Shown: one piece after another, positions 10,601 to 19,461 of the stretch
How positions within the stretch are numbered: position 1 is the stretch's first letter
How the letters are laid out: every line of letters starts with the position of its first letter
NCBI RefSeq assembly: GCF_900233005.1
Contig: NZ_LT960611.1
Coordinates: 2,108,001-2,172,000, forward strand
Reading direction: 5' to 3'
From: Vibrio tapetis subsp. tapetis
GTDB lineage: Bacteria > Pseudomonadota > Gammaproteobacteria > Enterobacterales > Vibrionaceae
DNA length: 64,000 nt
Notes under the pieces: model-generated
What the model was told of the DNA's origin: nothing
The model's database searches: none
Seen by the model: the letters and a program-made list of their open reading frames with translations, nothing else
Position numbers and translations under genes: made by a program

Positions 10601-13443
10601 CGATGACAGGTATAAAAACAACCATGACTCAGAACTTGTCCAATTTAGACCCACAAACCGTTGCTACTCACGCAGCATTTAATGATAACCAACAGCTGAC
10701 CCAGCAAGTTCACCAAGCGTATTTGCACAATCGTGAACAAGGTTTAAAAGTAGCAGACGCTCTATTGCGCGCACAACTAAACCAAGTCACCGCGCAAATG
10801 GACGCAGGTAATGGCCAAGTTATTGAACATGCGGTTCAACAAGCCCAAGTAGCTAACGTTCTTGCAGCACCAGTAAAGCCAGTTCGCAAGCCTTGCATTT
10901 GGGATTACGACGATCTAGTAGAATACGCTGAAGGCGACATCGCCAAAGTATTTGGTGAAGATTACGCCATCATCGATAGCTACAAGCGCCGTGTACGCCT
11001 ACCAACCACCGATTACTTGTTGGTATCTCGCGTAACCAAGCTTGACGCAACTATGCTGGAATACAAGCCAAGTACCATGACCACAGAGTACGACATCCCA
11101 GTGGATGCACCTTACTTAGTTGATGGCCAAATCCCGTGGGCGGTTGCGGTTGAATCTGGTCAATGTGACTTAATGCTGATCAGCTACCTTGGTATCGATT
11201 TTGAAAACAAAGGCGAGCGTGTATACCGCTTGCTCGACTGTACGCTAACCTTCCTTGGCGACTTGCCTCGCGGTGGCGATACGCTTCGTTACGATATTTC
11301 CATCAATAACTACGCTCGCAATGGCGACACTCTGTTGTTTTTCTTCTCTTACGAATGTTTCGTCGGCGACAAGATGATCCTGAAAATGGACAACGGTTGT
11401 GCTGGTTTCTTCACTGACGAAGAATTGGCAGACGGCAAAGGCGTGATCCGCACTGATGATGAAATCAAAGTGCGCAACCAAGCGGTTAAGCAACGTTTCA
11501 ACCCATTGCTACACTGCCCAACCACTCAATTTGATCATCTAGCACTGCGTAACCTGCTGACTGCAAACATTGCAGAATGTTTTGGCCCAAGCCACATTCC
11601 TAGCAGCCAACAGCCATCACTGTGCTTTAGCTCTGAAAAGTTCATGATGATTGAACAAGTAAGCCGAGTTGAACCACAAGGCGGTGCATGGGGCTTAGGT
11701 TTGATTGAAGGCCATAAGCAATTAGAACCAGAGCACTGGTACTTCCCTTGCCACTTTAAAGACGACTCTGTTATGGCAGGATCTTTAATGGCCGAAGGTT
11801 GTGGTCAACTGCTTCAGTTCTACATGATGCATCTAGGTATGCACACTTTGGTTGAAAACGGCCGCTTCCAGCCGCTAGAAAATGCCCCACAGCAAGTACG
11901 TTGCCGTGGGCAAGTTCTGCCACAATCAGCGGTTCTTACTTACCGTCTGGAAGTCACTGAAATCGGTACAAGCCCTCGCCCTTACGCGAAAGCAAACATC
12001 GATATCATACTGAATGGAAAAGTAATTGTTGATTTCCAAAACTTGGGTGTGATGATCAAAGAAGACGCAGAATGTACGCTTTACCCTGAGCTGCACAATG
12101 CTTCTGAAGACACAACTACCGTTGCCGCAGAGACTGTCGTAGTGGAAGAAACAACAGGCTACCAAGCCGCTTCTGTTAATGCTCCTTTAATGGCGCAAAT
12201 CCCAGACTTGAATACCGCAACTAATAAAGGCGTTATTCCACTTCAACACGTTGAAGCACCAACAACACCCGATTTCCCGAACCGCACACCAGACACCGTA
12301 CCGTTCACGCCGTACCACATGTTTGAGTTTGCGACTGGCGACATCGAAAAATGTTTCGGCCCAGATTTCTCTATCTATCGTGGCATGATCCCACCGCGTA
12401 CTCCGTGTGGTGATTTGCAACTGACCACTCGCGTTGTAGAAGTTAACGGTACTCGTGGCGACTTTAAAACGCCGTCTTCGTGTCTTGCTGAATACGAAGT
12501 ACCTGAGAACGCATGGTACTTTGATGAGAACAGCCATCAAACCTTAATGCCGTACTCGGTATTAATGGAAATATCTCTGCAACCTAATGGCTTTATTTCT
12601 GGCTACATTGGTACAACACTTGGCTTCCCAGGCGAAGAATTGTTCTTCCGTAACCTAGACGGCAGCGGCAAGATGCTGCGCAACGTTGACCTGCGTGGTA
12701 AAACCATCGTCAACGATTCACGCCTACTTTCTACCGTAATGATGGGCACCAACATTGTTCAAAGCTTCAGTTTTGAACTGTTAACTGACGGTGTGCCTTT
12801 CTACCAAGGTACCGCGGTATTTGGTTACTTCAAAGGCGCGGCACTAAAAGACCAACTGGGTTTGGATAACGGTAAAGTGACTCACCCTTGGCATGTGGAT
12901 AACAACCGCACACCGGATGTACACATTGACCTACTAGACAAAACTAGCCGTTACTTCAATGCGCCAGCATCAGCCGCGGGCGAAGCAAGGCCACACTACC
13001 AGCTCGCAGGTGGTCGTTTGAACTTCATCGATAACGTTCAAATCACCAGCGATGGCGGTAAAGAAGGTCTTGGTTACCTTTATGCAGAACGCACGATCGA
13101 CCCAAGCGATTGGTTCTTCCAATTCCACTTCCATCAAGATCCTGTAATGCCAGGTTCACTTGGCGTCGAAGCTATCATCGAACTCATGCAGACCTACGCA
13201 TTGAACAAAGACTTAGGTGCTGGTTTCCGCAATCCGAAGTTTGGTCAAATCCAATCGGAAGTGAAGTGGAAATACCGTGGTCAAATTAACCCACTGAATA
13301 AGCAAATGTCACTGGATGTTCACATCACCTCTGTGACCGACCAAGATGGCAAAAAAGTCATCGTGGGTGACGCGAACCTAAGTAAAGATGGCTTGCGTAT
13401 TTATGAAGTGAAAGACATTGCTATCTGCATCGAAGAAGCTTGA
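7672..13443 (+). CDS. pfaC: Polyunsaturated fatty acid synthase subunit PfaC
   Basis: Third PUFA synthase subunit, 1923 residues from the GTG at 7672, which overlaps the pfaB stop and follows the ribosome site AAGGGG; a longer in-frame extension inside pfaB is not needed. Domains: a ketosynthase with DAACASS (catalytic Cys217); a second ketosynthase fold acting as chain length factor, where the same motif reads SAAEQSV and Cys is replaced by Glu691; then two FabA-like hotdog dehydratase/isomerase domains with HFKDDSVMAGSL (His1361) and HFHQDPVMPGSLG (His1819). These FabA-like domains are the ones that place cis double bonds. A second FabA-like N-terminal hotdog half precedes each active motif (PYHMFEFATGDI and the related IWDYDDLVEYAEGDI). 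Confidence 0.96.
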   Translation: MSSQHHDDNKASGHANKTVGKIAIVGLANQYPDADTPNDFWQNLINKKDSRSTLTNEKLGANTEAYQGTQGQSDRFYCDQGGYIKDFNFDANGYKVPAEQFSGLDDSFLWALDTSRKALLDAGINLDADILARTGVIMGALSFPTTASNDLFLPIYHSVVEKALQTKLGNSSFQLNPSNGNVGPLNPSNGSAAHNASKVVAEALGLGNAQLSLDAACASSVYSLKLACDYLNTGKADMMLAGAVSGADPFFINMGFSIFHAYPDHGVSAPFDSNSKGLFAGEGAGVLVLKRLDDAERDGDQIYAVVSGIGLSNDGRGQFVLSPNSKGQVQAFERAYQASDLTPDSIEVIECHATGTPLGDKVELTSMEQFFQHKLNDSQVPLIGSAKSNLGHLLTAAGMPGIMKMIFAMKQGVLPPSINLETPLSSPNNMFGAHTLPTQVQAWPDKAGNEQRRAGVSVFGFGGCNAHLLLEAYSAPSNQQPANKTLHSQANRSLDVVGIASHFGSLSSINALSDAIKTNTTAFGALPEKRWKGLDKHPELLANFGLDTVPHGAYIDQFELDFLRFKVPPNEDDRLISQQLLLMKVADEAIRDAKLEAGQKVAVLVAMETELEMHQFRGRVNLHTQLADSLNNMGIALNQEEYQALETIAMDSVLDAAKLNQYTSFIGNIMASRISSLWDFNGPAFTISAAEQSVARCIDVAENLMSQESLDAVVIAAVDLSGSAEQVILKNSVTPVANTAQDAGWHVGEGAGAMVFVDSQLVNNNQSYGQLKSLAFGNVNGSHITTDTLLTSAGLNANDIQLIERNQAPESANLTVNIPLPQSRATQANLRLGHSFAASGMASILHGLIELSQVSAQANGTDKHAVIANISENQCSQLLFGQSESQTRALQDRLAVPLASDTKRQLIKQVTLGGRDIYQHIVDSPLAAQAQIQQKAVNKQPTHQAAKVSRQVVAPFAQTHASPTYESQAEKTPLQASMTGIKTTMTQNLSNLDPQTVATHAAFNDNQQLTQQVHQAYLHNREQGLKVADALLRAQLNQVTAQMDAGNGQVIEHAVQQAQVANVLAAPVKPVRKPCIWDYDDLVEYAEGDIAKVFGEDYAIIDSYKRRVRLPTTDYLLVSRVTKLDATMLEYKPSTMTTEYDIPVDAPYLVDGQIPWAVAVESGQCDLMLISYLGIDFENKGERVYRLLDCTLTFLGDLPRGGDTLRYDISINNYARNGDTLLFFFSYECFVGDKMILKMDNGCAGFFTDEELADGKGVIRTDDEIKVRNQAVKQRFNPLLHCPTTQFDHLALRNLLTANIAECFGPSHIPSSQQPSLCFSSEKFMMIEQVSRVEPQGGAWGLGLIEGHKQLEPEHWYFPCHFKDDSVMAGSLMAEGCGQLLQFYMMHLGMHTLVENGRFQPLENAPQQVRCRGQVLPQSAVLTYRLEVTEIGTSPRPYAKANIDIILNGKVIVDFQNLGVMIKEDAECTLYPELHNASEDTTTVAAETVVVEETTGYQAASVNAPLMAQIPDLNTATNKGVIPLQHVEAPTTPDFPNRTPDTVPFTPYHMFEFATGDIEKCFGPDFSIYRGMIPPRTPCGDLQLTTRVVEVNGTRGDFKTPSSCLAEYEVPENAWYFDENSHQTLMPYSVLMEISLQPNGFISGYIGTTLGFPGEELFFRNLDGSGKMLRNVDLRGKTIVNDSRLLSTVMMGTNIVQSFSFELLTDGVPFYQGTAVFGYFKGAALKDQLGLDNGKVTHPWHVDNNRTPDVHIDLLDKTSRYFNAPASAAGEARPHYQLAGGRLNFIDNVQITSDGGKEGLGYLYAERTIDPSDWFFQFHFHQDPVMPGSLGVEAIIELMQTYALNKDLGAGFRNPKFGQIQSEVKWKYRGQINPLNKQMSLDVHITSVTDQDGKKVIVGDANLSKDGLRIYEVKDIAICIEEA

Positions 13444-13458
13444 GTTAAGGGTTAGAAC

Positions 13459-15096
13459 ATGACGAACCAAACGATATTGAATAACGAAAAGCTTTCTCCA
13501 TGGCCATGGCAAGTAGAGGACAGCACAACAAGTTACCAACAAGACGACATGGCAGCAGCACTAAAAGACTTAAGCCGTGGTTGTTACCTAATTAACCACC
13601 CAGAAAAAGGCTTAGGCATTAGCCAACAAGCAACGATTACCGCAGGCGACACGGCCAGCAGTAACACTAGCCACCCGGTTAGCGCATTTGCTCCTGCATT
13701 GGGTACACAAAGCTTGGGCGACGATGAATTTCGTCGCTGCCATGGCGTAAAATACGCCTACTATGCTGGCGCAATGGCAAATGGCATCTCTTCTGAAGAG
13801 TTGGTTATCGCATTGGGTGAAGCTGGCATTCTTTGCTCGTTTGGCGCGGCGGGTTTAATTCCATCTCGCGTAGAACAAGCCATTAACCGCATTCAAGCGG
13901 CGCTACCCAATGGCCCTTACGCGTTTAACTTGATCCACAGCCCAAGCGAACCTGCACTTGAGCGTGGCAGTGTTGAGTTGTTTCTAAAGCACAAAGTTCG
14001 CACGGTTGAAGCCTCTGCTTTCCTTGGTCTTACTGCTCAAATCGTCCAATACCGTGCTGCTGGCTTAAGCCGTGACGCACAAGGTGAGATTCAGATTGGC
14101 AATAAAGTCATTGCTAAGGTGAGCCGTACAGAAGTGGCAAGCAAGTTCATGCAACCTGCTCCAGCTAAAATGCTACAAGCTTTAGTTGATGAAGGCCGTA
14201 TCACCGCTGAGCAAATGGAACTAGCGCAATTGGTTCCAATGGCAGATGACATCACAGCAGAAGCAGACTCAGGCGGTCATACCGATAACCGTCCACTGGT
14301 TACGCTATTACCGACTATTTTGGCACTGAAAGACGAAATTCAAGCCGAGTACCAATACAAAACGCCACTCCGTGTTGGTTGCGGTGGCGGCGTTGGCACA
14401 CCTGATGCCGCGCTTGCTACATTCAATATGGGCGCCGCATACATTGTTACCGGTTCTGTTAACCAAGCATGTGTTGAAGCGGGCGCAAGTGAGCATACCC
14501 GTAAGCTACTGGCGACAACGGAAATGGCTGACGTAACGATGGCACCAGCAGCAGACATGTTCGAAATGGGCGTAAAACTGCAAGTGGTTAAGCGCGGTAC
14601 ATTATTCCCAATGCGTGCTAACAAGCTGTACGATATTTACATGCGTTACGACTCTATCGAAGCAATTCCTGCAGATGAGCGCGAGAAGTTAGAAAAACAA
14701 GTGTTCCGCTCTACCCTCGCTGATATTTGGGCAGGGACTGTCGCGCACTTCAACGAGCGTGATCCTAAGCAAATCGAACGTGCAGAAGGCAACCCTAAAC
14801 GTAAAATGGCATTGATTTTCCGTTGGTACTTGGGGTTATCTAGCCGTTGGTCTAACACTGGCGAAGCTGGCCGTGAAATGGACTACCAAATTTGGGCAGG
14901 CCCAGCACTTGGCGCATTCAACCAATGGGCAAAAGGCAGCTACCTAGATGATTACCAACACCGTAACGCGGTAGATGTTGCAAAGCATCTGGTTCATGGC
15001 GCAGCGTACTTGGCTCGTGTGAACTTGCTAGAGTCGCAAGGCATTAAACTGCCTTTGAGCATGGCTCGCTGGACGCCTGCGAAGAGAATGGCTTGA
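13459..15096 (+). CDS. pfaD: PfaD enoyl reductase of the PUFA synthase
   Basis: FMN-dependent enoyl reductase of the nitronate monooxygenase/TIM-barrel type that saturates selected double bonds during PUFA synthesis. 545 residues, the usual PfaD length. Visible features are the barrel phosphate/FMN-binding segment VGCGGGVGTPDAA near residue 315 and GAAYIVTGSVNQ downstream. The ATG lies 15 bp after the pfaC stop with AAGGG upstream, so it is the last gene of the operon and is followed by a strong terminator. The phosphopantetheinyl transferase PfaE, needed to load the carrier domains, is not next to it and must be elsewhere. Confidence 0.96.
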   Translation: MTNQTILNNEKLSPWPWQVEDSTTSYQQDDMAAALKDLSRGCYLINHPEKGLGISQQATITAGDTASSNTSHPVSAFAPALGTQSLGDDEFRRCHGVKYAYYAGAMANGISSEELVIALGEAGILCSFGAAGLIPSRVEQAINRIQAALPNGPYAFNLIHSPSEPALERGSVELFLKHKVRTVEASAFLGLTAQIVQYRAAGLSRDAQGEIQIGNKVIAKVSRTEVASKFMQPAPAKMLQALVDEGRITAEQMELAQLVPMADDITAEADSGGHTDNRPLVTLLPTILALKDEIQAEYQYKTPLRVGCGGGVGTPDAALATFNMGAAYIVTGSVNQACVEAGASEHTRKLLATTEMADVTMAPAADMFEMGVKLQVVKRGTLFPMRANKLYDIYMRYDSIEAIPADEREKLEKQVFRSTLADIWAGTVAHFNERDPKQIERAEGNPKRKMALIFRWYLGLSSRWSNTGEAGREMDYQIWAGPALGAFNQWAKGSYLDDYQHRNAVDVAKHLVHGAAYLARVNLLESQGIKLPLSMARWTPAKRMA

Positions 15097-15152
15097 TTGG
15101 TAAGAGCGAAGTGCTAAAGGCTAAGTTCTAAAAGCTAAGTAGAGCAAAAGAT

Positions 15153-15187
15153 AAAAGCGAAGTGGGATATCCTGCTTCGCTTTTTTT
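15153..15187 (+). terminator. Rho-independent terminator of the pfa operon
   Basis: Stem AAAAGCGAAG / CTTCGCTTTT around an inner GGATATCC palindrome, followed by a run of T. It lies 57 bp after the pfaD stop. Confidence 0.9.
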
Positions 15188-15269
15188 GTGCGGTGAAGCC
15201 TCGTGCCCATAATAGGCATAGTAAGAAAGACTCGCCCTCAAATCCACTCGGAGAACGAGCCGTTATCTT

Positions 15270-15899
15270 CTATTGGTTAAGGTCTTTCCAACTGGGTTTA
15301 CTGGAAAGCAAGTCTAGGCTTAACTTTGCCAGTGTGTCTTTGAAAGGGGAGCTTTGTAAAGCGGTGCTGAGGATGTCGACCTCTCGTGCGGAGAACAGGC
15401 TAGCGTGTCTAAACAGAACGTAATCTAACGCAATGTGTAAGTATAATGTCGAGAAATCAGGCTGAAATAAATCATCAGTGACATTCAATTGTTCGATAAG
15501 TGACCGAACAGCTCTTTGAATCCCTTCTTTTCCTCTAACAGACAGAACATTTTGCTCAGCTTCAAAACGGCTCAATGCCGCACAGCGAAATGCCACTTCC
15601 ATTAGCGTTTTACTCACGCCTAATAATGACATGCGTTTACTATGCTTAGCGTTTGTGATTGTAAGGTTTTTTGTTGGGTAATTCTGCATAAGGAATTCGC
15701 AGATCGTTAAACTCTCTGTTAGCGCGACACCCTCATTGGTTTCTAGAACTGGGATCGTACTAAATGGATTGATAGTGACCAATGCTTGAGGAGTCTGCCA
15801 CGGGTCTACCCATTCGAGCTCTAGTGGTGCCTCGCATAGATAGGCAGTTGCCAGCACGGCTCTTGAAAATGGTGAGGTATCATTTAAATAAAGTTTCAT
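15270..15899 (-). CDS. Glutathione S-transferase-like protein
   Basis: 209 residues from the ATG at 15899, which has AGGA 8 bases upstream; an upstream in-frame ATG would run into the neighbouring gene and is less likely. The N-terminal half is a thioredoxin-like GST domain, with KLYLNDTSPFSRAV at the start, the cis-proline segment STIPVLE and the gamma-glutamyl-binding ALTESLTICEFL. The C-terminal half is helical with no further motif I recognise. It follows the MFS gene by 14 bp in the same direction, so both probably form one operon. This suggests detoxification coupled to export, but substrates are unknown. Confidence 0.8.
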   Translation of the reverse strand: MKLYLNDTSPFSRAVLATAYLCEAPLELEWVDPWQTPQALVTINPFSTIPVLETNEGVALTESLTICEFLMQNYPTKNLTITNAKHSKRMSLLGVSKTLMEVAFRCAALSRFEAEQNVLSVRGKEGIQRAVRSLIEQLNVTDDLFQPDFSTLYLHIALDYVLFRHASLFSAREVDILSTALQSSPFKDTLAKLSLDLLSSKPSWKDLNQ

Positions 15900-15913
15900 G
15901 AGCGATTCCTTTG

Positions 15914-17116
15914 CTAAAAACTCGTTTGAGTAGTGTCTAATGTTGGCTGTTTGGTTGATGTAAACAAAATGCATGCTATCGATAGAACGAGTGCACTCGC
16001 GCTGATCATAAATAGGACGCTATAAGTGGCCAATTGTGGGGCATAATGAGCCATAGCAAAGCCAACCACTCCTTGCGAAACAGCAAAAGCCATTGTCATT
16101 GCTCCCCATGACTTTGTATGGAGCTGTGTTCCGACGATTTCTAAGGTGTAAGTTGATACAAGCGTTACCGTGCCGGGGGTAAACATACCCACGAGCAAGG
16201 ATGACGCAAAAAGTGCAATCTCATTGGTGCTTAACAACGGTAGTGCTACCCCGATCGCTTTACACGAAAATGCAGCTACTAGTGCTTTTTTGAGCCCGAA
16301 TCTATCACCTAATATACCGGTCACTATTGGTCCTACAGCAGCACCGATACCAAAAACTGCCCAATAGAAACCGCCACTCGTCAAAGTCATTCCCAACTCA
16401 CGAACAATATAGTCGACCCAAAAGAGAGTATGAGGCAAGTAACCAATCGCACTAAATGTATAGGCTAAAAGCACAAAACGAATACTGACTCGTTCACACT
16501 TAGATAGGTCGCTAAACGTAGAAGGGCTGTTAGTGTAATGAGTCGGTTTAGGCTCAAGACCCCATGCGTTCCATGTGAGGACGGTCGCCAGAAAAGCGAT
16601 CGCTCCCATACCTAACCATGCGCTTTCGACACTTCGATAGATAAGTAGAGGTATGAGTGTTCCTGAGATCATGGCACCAAGACCGATTCCTGAAAATACG
16701 ACGCCACTAATTCTTGCCTTCATCTCTTGTGGGTGAAGACTCGCGATCATTGGTGGAGCGAGCACCATGAGAATGGCACCCGATACTCCTGCAATGGTTC
16801 TCAGTGTTAGAAACCATTCAAAAGGGGCCGATTTTATAGCACAACCAAGATAACTAAGGCTGCTCAATAACAGGGAGATGCGTATGAGTGTTCCTGTTGA
16901 ACAATATCTCCGTAAAAAGCTTGAAGCAGGTGCACCAAATATATAACCAATGAGCGTCGCAGCCCCAAGAATTGAAGCATCTTCGCTTGAGAACCATCCG
17001 TTTTGTATGAGAACTGGCATCAATGCTATATAGGCAAAGCGACCAATACCATTCCCGACTAACGTTGCTGCAAGCCCAGCGAAAGTCGCTTGGTTGAATA
17101 GTTTAGTTTGCTGCAT
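15914..17116 (-). CDS. YbfB/YjiJ-type MFS transporter
   Basis: 400 residues with about 12 hydrophobic segments. The N-terminal run NGIGRFAYIALMPVLIQ and the segment LGAATLIGYIFGAP are typical of the YbfB/YjiJ branch of the major facilitator superfamily, whose substrates are mostly unknown. It is the first gene of a two-gene leftward unit with the GST-like gene. There is no adjacent regulator. Inner-membrane location is predicted from the hydrophobic segments. Confidence 0.8.
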   Translation of the reverse strand: MQQTKLFNQATFAGLAATLVGNGIGRFAYIALMPVLIQNGWFSSEDASILGAATLIGYIFGAPASSFLRRYCSTGTLIRISLLLSSLSYLGCAIKSAPFEWFLTLRTIAGVSGAILMVLAPPMIASLHPQEMKARISGVVFSGIGLGAMISGTLIPLLIYRSVESAWLGMGAIAFLATVLTWNAWGLEPKPTHYTNSPSTFSDLSKCERVSIRFVLLAYTFSAIGYLPHTLFWVDYIVRELGMTLTSGGFYWAVFGIGAAVGPIVTGILGDRFGLKKALVAAFSCKAIGVALPLLSTNEIALFASSLLVGMFTPGTVTLVSTYTLEIVGTQLHTKSWGAMTMAFAVSQGVVGFAMAHYAPQLATYSVLFMISASALVLSIACILFTSTKQPTLDTTQTSF

Positions 17117-17222
17117 ATTGCGTACCTTCAGCCTGGGAGTAAGACTATCGTTAAAATAGGGCGTTCACCGGTCAATCGGCATCGACAGTAGCAATGGGAC
17201 TAACACTCGGCATTGCGATGCT

Positions 17223-18398
17223 TTAAACAGATTGCTTCAAAGTACGAGATTTTCGAGCGCTAAACGCAAACAAGACGATCACCGCTAGAACGAAGGGTAA
17301 TACATAGATGTTGAGGTTTTGCCACCCGGCTGTCGACTCTAGCCAGCCAGAGAGCAGCGCCGTAACCGTCACGCACCCAAATACCACAAATTCATTCAAT
17401 GCTTGAGCTTTGGCTTTATTCTGCGATTGGTATGATTGGCTAAATAAACCCGTGGCCGAGATAAACATGAAGTTCCAACCAACACCTAGCACAACCAAAG
17501 CCGCCCTAAAGTGCCAAATAGATTCGCCATGGATGTTGATAGCGATACAAAGCACAAACAGCACCCCACCCGCTAAAATCATCACCCTTGAACCGAATTT
17601 TTCAATTAAGGTCCCGGTAAAAAATGCCGGTACGAACATCCCTAACACGTGCCACTCAATCACACCTGCGGCTTTGGTAAAGTCGAACCCACAACCAATC
17701 ATTGCAAGTGGCGTCGCTGTCATCAAAATATTCATCACCGCATAAGCCACCATGGCGGCAAACACCGCACCAACAAAATTAGGCGCTTTAACTATCTCAC
17801 TGATGGGATCGGCTTTAGGTGTTTGGCTATTGAAAGAAACCTTAGGGAACTGGATCGTTTGTAAGATAACAAGTGCGAGGATATTTAGGCCGATTAACGA
17901 AGCGAACGCGCCAATGTACAAGCCATCTTGTGACCACTGTTGAGACATGATCGCTAAGTTTGGCCCAAGTACAGCAGCAAGGACGCCACCCGCCATCGAG
18001 ATAGAAATCGCACGGTGACGAGCATTTTCGTCACACACCTCAATAGCAGCAAACCGATAAAGCGTACCAAAACCAATACCGATGCCGAGTAAGAAGGTGG
18101 CAAAACAAAACAGGTAAAAGTGTTGCTGAGACAACGCGTAAGTTGCCAAGCTCGCCCCTGAGATGCCGACCACATTACCAATGCTAAACCCTCTCTTTCG
18201 CCCTAGCTTACCCGAAATCAAAGACGCCGGAATAGTCGCGGCCATCAGACCTAAAAACTGCAGCGCAACTGGCAAAGTAATCATACCGACACTTGGCGCA
18301 ATCTGTTTGCCTATCAAGCCAATCACCGAGATCAGTAATATGTTCCCCGTCATCAACAAAGCCTGACACAGTGAAAGCAGCCAAACATTCCTATTCAT
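17223..18398 (-). CDS. MFS transporter
   Basis: 391 residues from the ATG at 18398 (AGGA 8 bases upstream); an upstream extension in the same frame is not supported by a ribosome site. About 12 hydrophobic segments, with the MFS loop 2-3 motif present as SGKLGRKRGFSIGN. The long stretch LLGIGIGFGTLYRFAAIEV, then GGVLAAVLGPNLA, matches MFS helices 4-5. Substrate not assignable. It is encoded alone and leftward, about 100 bp upstream of the YbfB-type gene. Confidence 0.75.
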   Translation of the reverse strand: MNRNVWLLSLCQALLMTGNILLISVIGLIGKQIAPSVGMITLPVALQFLGLMAATIPASLISGKLGRKRGFSIGNVVGISGASLATYALSQQHFYLFCFATFLLGIGIGFGTLYRFAAIEVCDENARHRAISISMAGGVLAAVLGPNLAIMSQQWSQDGLYIGAFASLIGLNILALVILQTIQFPKVSFNSQTPKADPISEIVKAPNFVGAVFAAMVAYAVMNILMTATPLAMIGCGFDFTKAAGVIEWHVLGMFVPAFFTGTLIEKFGSRVMILAGGVLFVLCIAINIHGESIWHFRAALVVLGVGWNFMFISATGLFSQSYQSQNKAKAQALNEFVVFGCVTVTALLSGWLESTAGWQNLNIYVLPFVLAVIVLFAFSARKSRTLKQSV

Positions 18399-18495
18399 CT
18401 TGATTCCTAAATCTGAGCGTAGCTGGTCAATAAAACAAAAAACCAACAAAGTCGCAACACTTTGTTACTCAAAAGTCATTCAACAGAACAATTAA

Positions 18496-18597
18496 TTGTA
18501 GGGACAGTCGCTTCAATAATGAACAAAGCACGCAAAGTCCTCTTTTTACTGAACAGTGTCCTTGTAATGCTTTTTACTGAAGCGTGTGTCCCTGCAA
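18496..18597. repeat. Small inverted/direct repeat element
   Basis: About 102 bp bounded by imperfect inverted repeats at 18496-18515 and 18578-18597 (TTGTAGGGACA... against the reverse complement of ...TGTCCCTGCAA, 16 of 20 bases matching by hand). Inside, CTTTTTACTGAA occurs twice, at 18542-18553 and 18570-18581, each followed by a GTGTCC box. The architecture resembles a REP/MITE-like element. No transposase is encoded nearby. Family not identified. Confidence 0.45.
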
Positions 18598-18697
18598 TAA
18601 GAATAAGGGCACCTGAACGCGTCTTGTTTGGTATGAGTTAGACTACGCTGAATCGTGGAGAGGGCGAAGTAGAGCACTCTACTTCGCATTTAGTCAT

Positions 18698-19129
18698 TTA
18701 CGCCGAATGATTAATCGCAATCACCGCTTGGCTACCAACCGGAATGGCCTCTCCACCATGAATATTTGCGTAACTAACCGCTTCATCCATCGTTGAAAAC
18801 CACAGGGCGGGATAGCCAATATTCTTAAGTTTAATTCGCTCAGGAAGGTACTGTCCGGAAGAATCCGACGCAGATTCAAGAGTTTGTTTAAACGCCACCC
18901 AGCTTGCAAATCCGTTCTCTATCGATACCAATTGCAGCAGATGCTTGCGCTGAACGATCGACACGTCTTTTTGCAATTCGGGTAATGATAATCCAACAAG
19001 GACTTTTTGATTGAGTAGGCGACGCAGCACTGGAAGGGAATGTGATTTCCGCTCAGACTTAACGTGTTTATGCAGTAGCTTGGCTTCAAATAGCCAAAAT
19101 TCGACGAGGTTTACTTGTTCTATACGCAT
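18698..19129 (-). CDS. Conserved hypothetical protein, 143 residues
   Basis: I do not recognise the family. The ATG at 19129 has a very good ribosome site (AGGAGAGC). The protein is soluble in appearance, with basic N-terminal helices (AKLLHKHVKSERKS) and a compact C-terminal half (IGYPALWFSTMDEAVSYANIHGGEAIPVG...AVIAI). It has no signal peptide and no membrane segment. It stands alone, divergent from the START-domain gene. A second, 62-codon open frame inside it is a shadow. Confidence 0.6.
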   Translation of the reverse strand: MRIEQVNLVEFWLFEAKLLHKHVKSERKSHSLPVLRRLLNQKVLVGLSLPELQKDVSIVQRKHLLQLVSIENGFASWVAFKQTLESASDSSGQYLPERIKLKNIGYPALWFSTMDEAVSYANIHGGEAIPVGSQAVIAINHSA

Positions 19130-19461
19130 GATGCTCTCCTATATTGAACCTACTCGCTATCGGTTTCAGAAGGTTTTCAGCGTATAAACTGAAGAAAATT
19201 TTAATGCGGCATGTTAGCCGCGACATTGGTACGTGCGCTTTTGCGAGGCAGGCGTCCAATCAACCTGCCTGTACGATATTTCATCTTGGCGAATTAATCA
19301 ACAATAAAGCTGTCATCAAGTAATTGAACACTTCAGGAGTGTTCGTTTTCACTGGAGATAACGAGACTGGCTTTTCGACCTATCCACTTCACTACGATAC
19401 TGATTTATCACATAAAGTTGTATATGATTTAAACTAAGGACCGTTTTTATATAGGTGAAAC
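19130..19461. other. Divergent intergenic region with three stem-loops
   Basis: 332 bp between two divergent genes. It holds three compact hairpins in 139 bp: GCGGC/GCCGC at 19206-19221, AGGCAGG/CCTGCCT at 19246-19270, and GAACACT/AGTGTTC at 19326-19344 followed by GTTTTC. No open frame with a ribosome site was seen. It could be two leader regions or a small RNA; the sequence alone does not decide. Confidence 0.4.

Noticed and set aside
15193..15423. 76-codon plus-strand open frame after the pfa terminator
   Set aside because: It overlaps the GST-like gene on the other strand, and its start is within the post-terminator spacer with no ribosome site.
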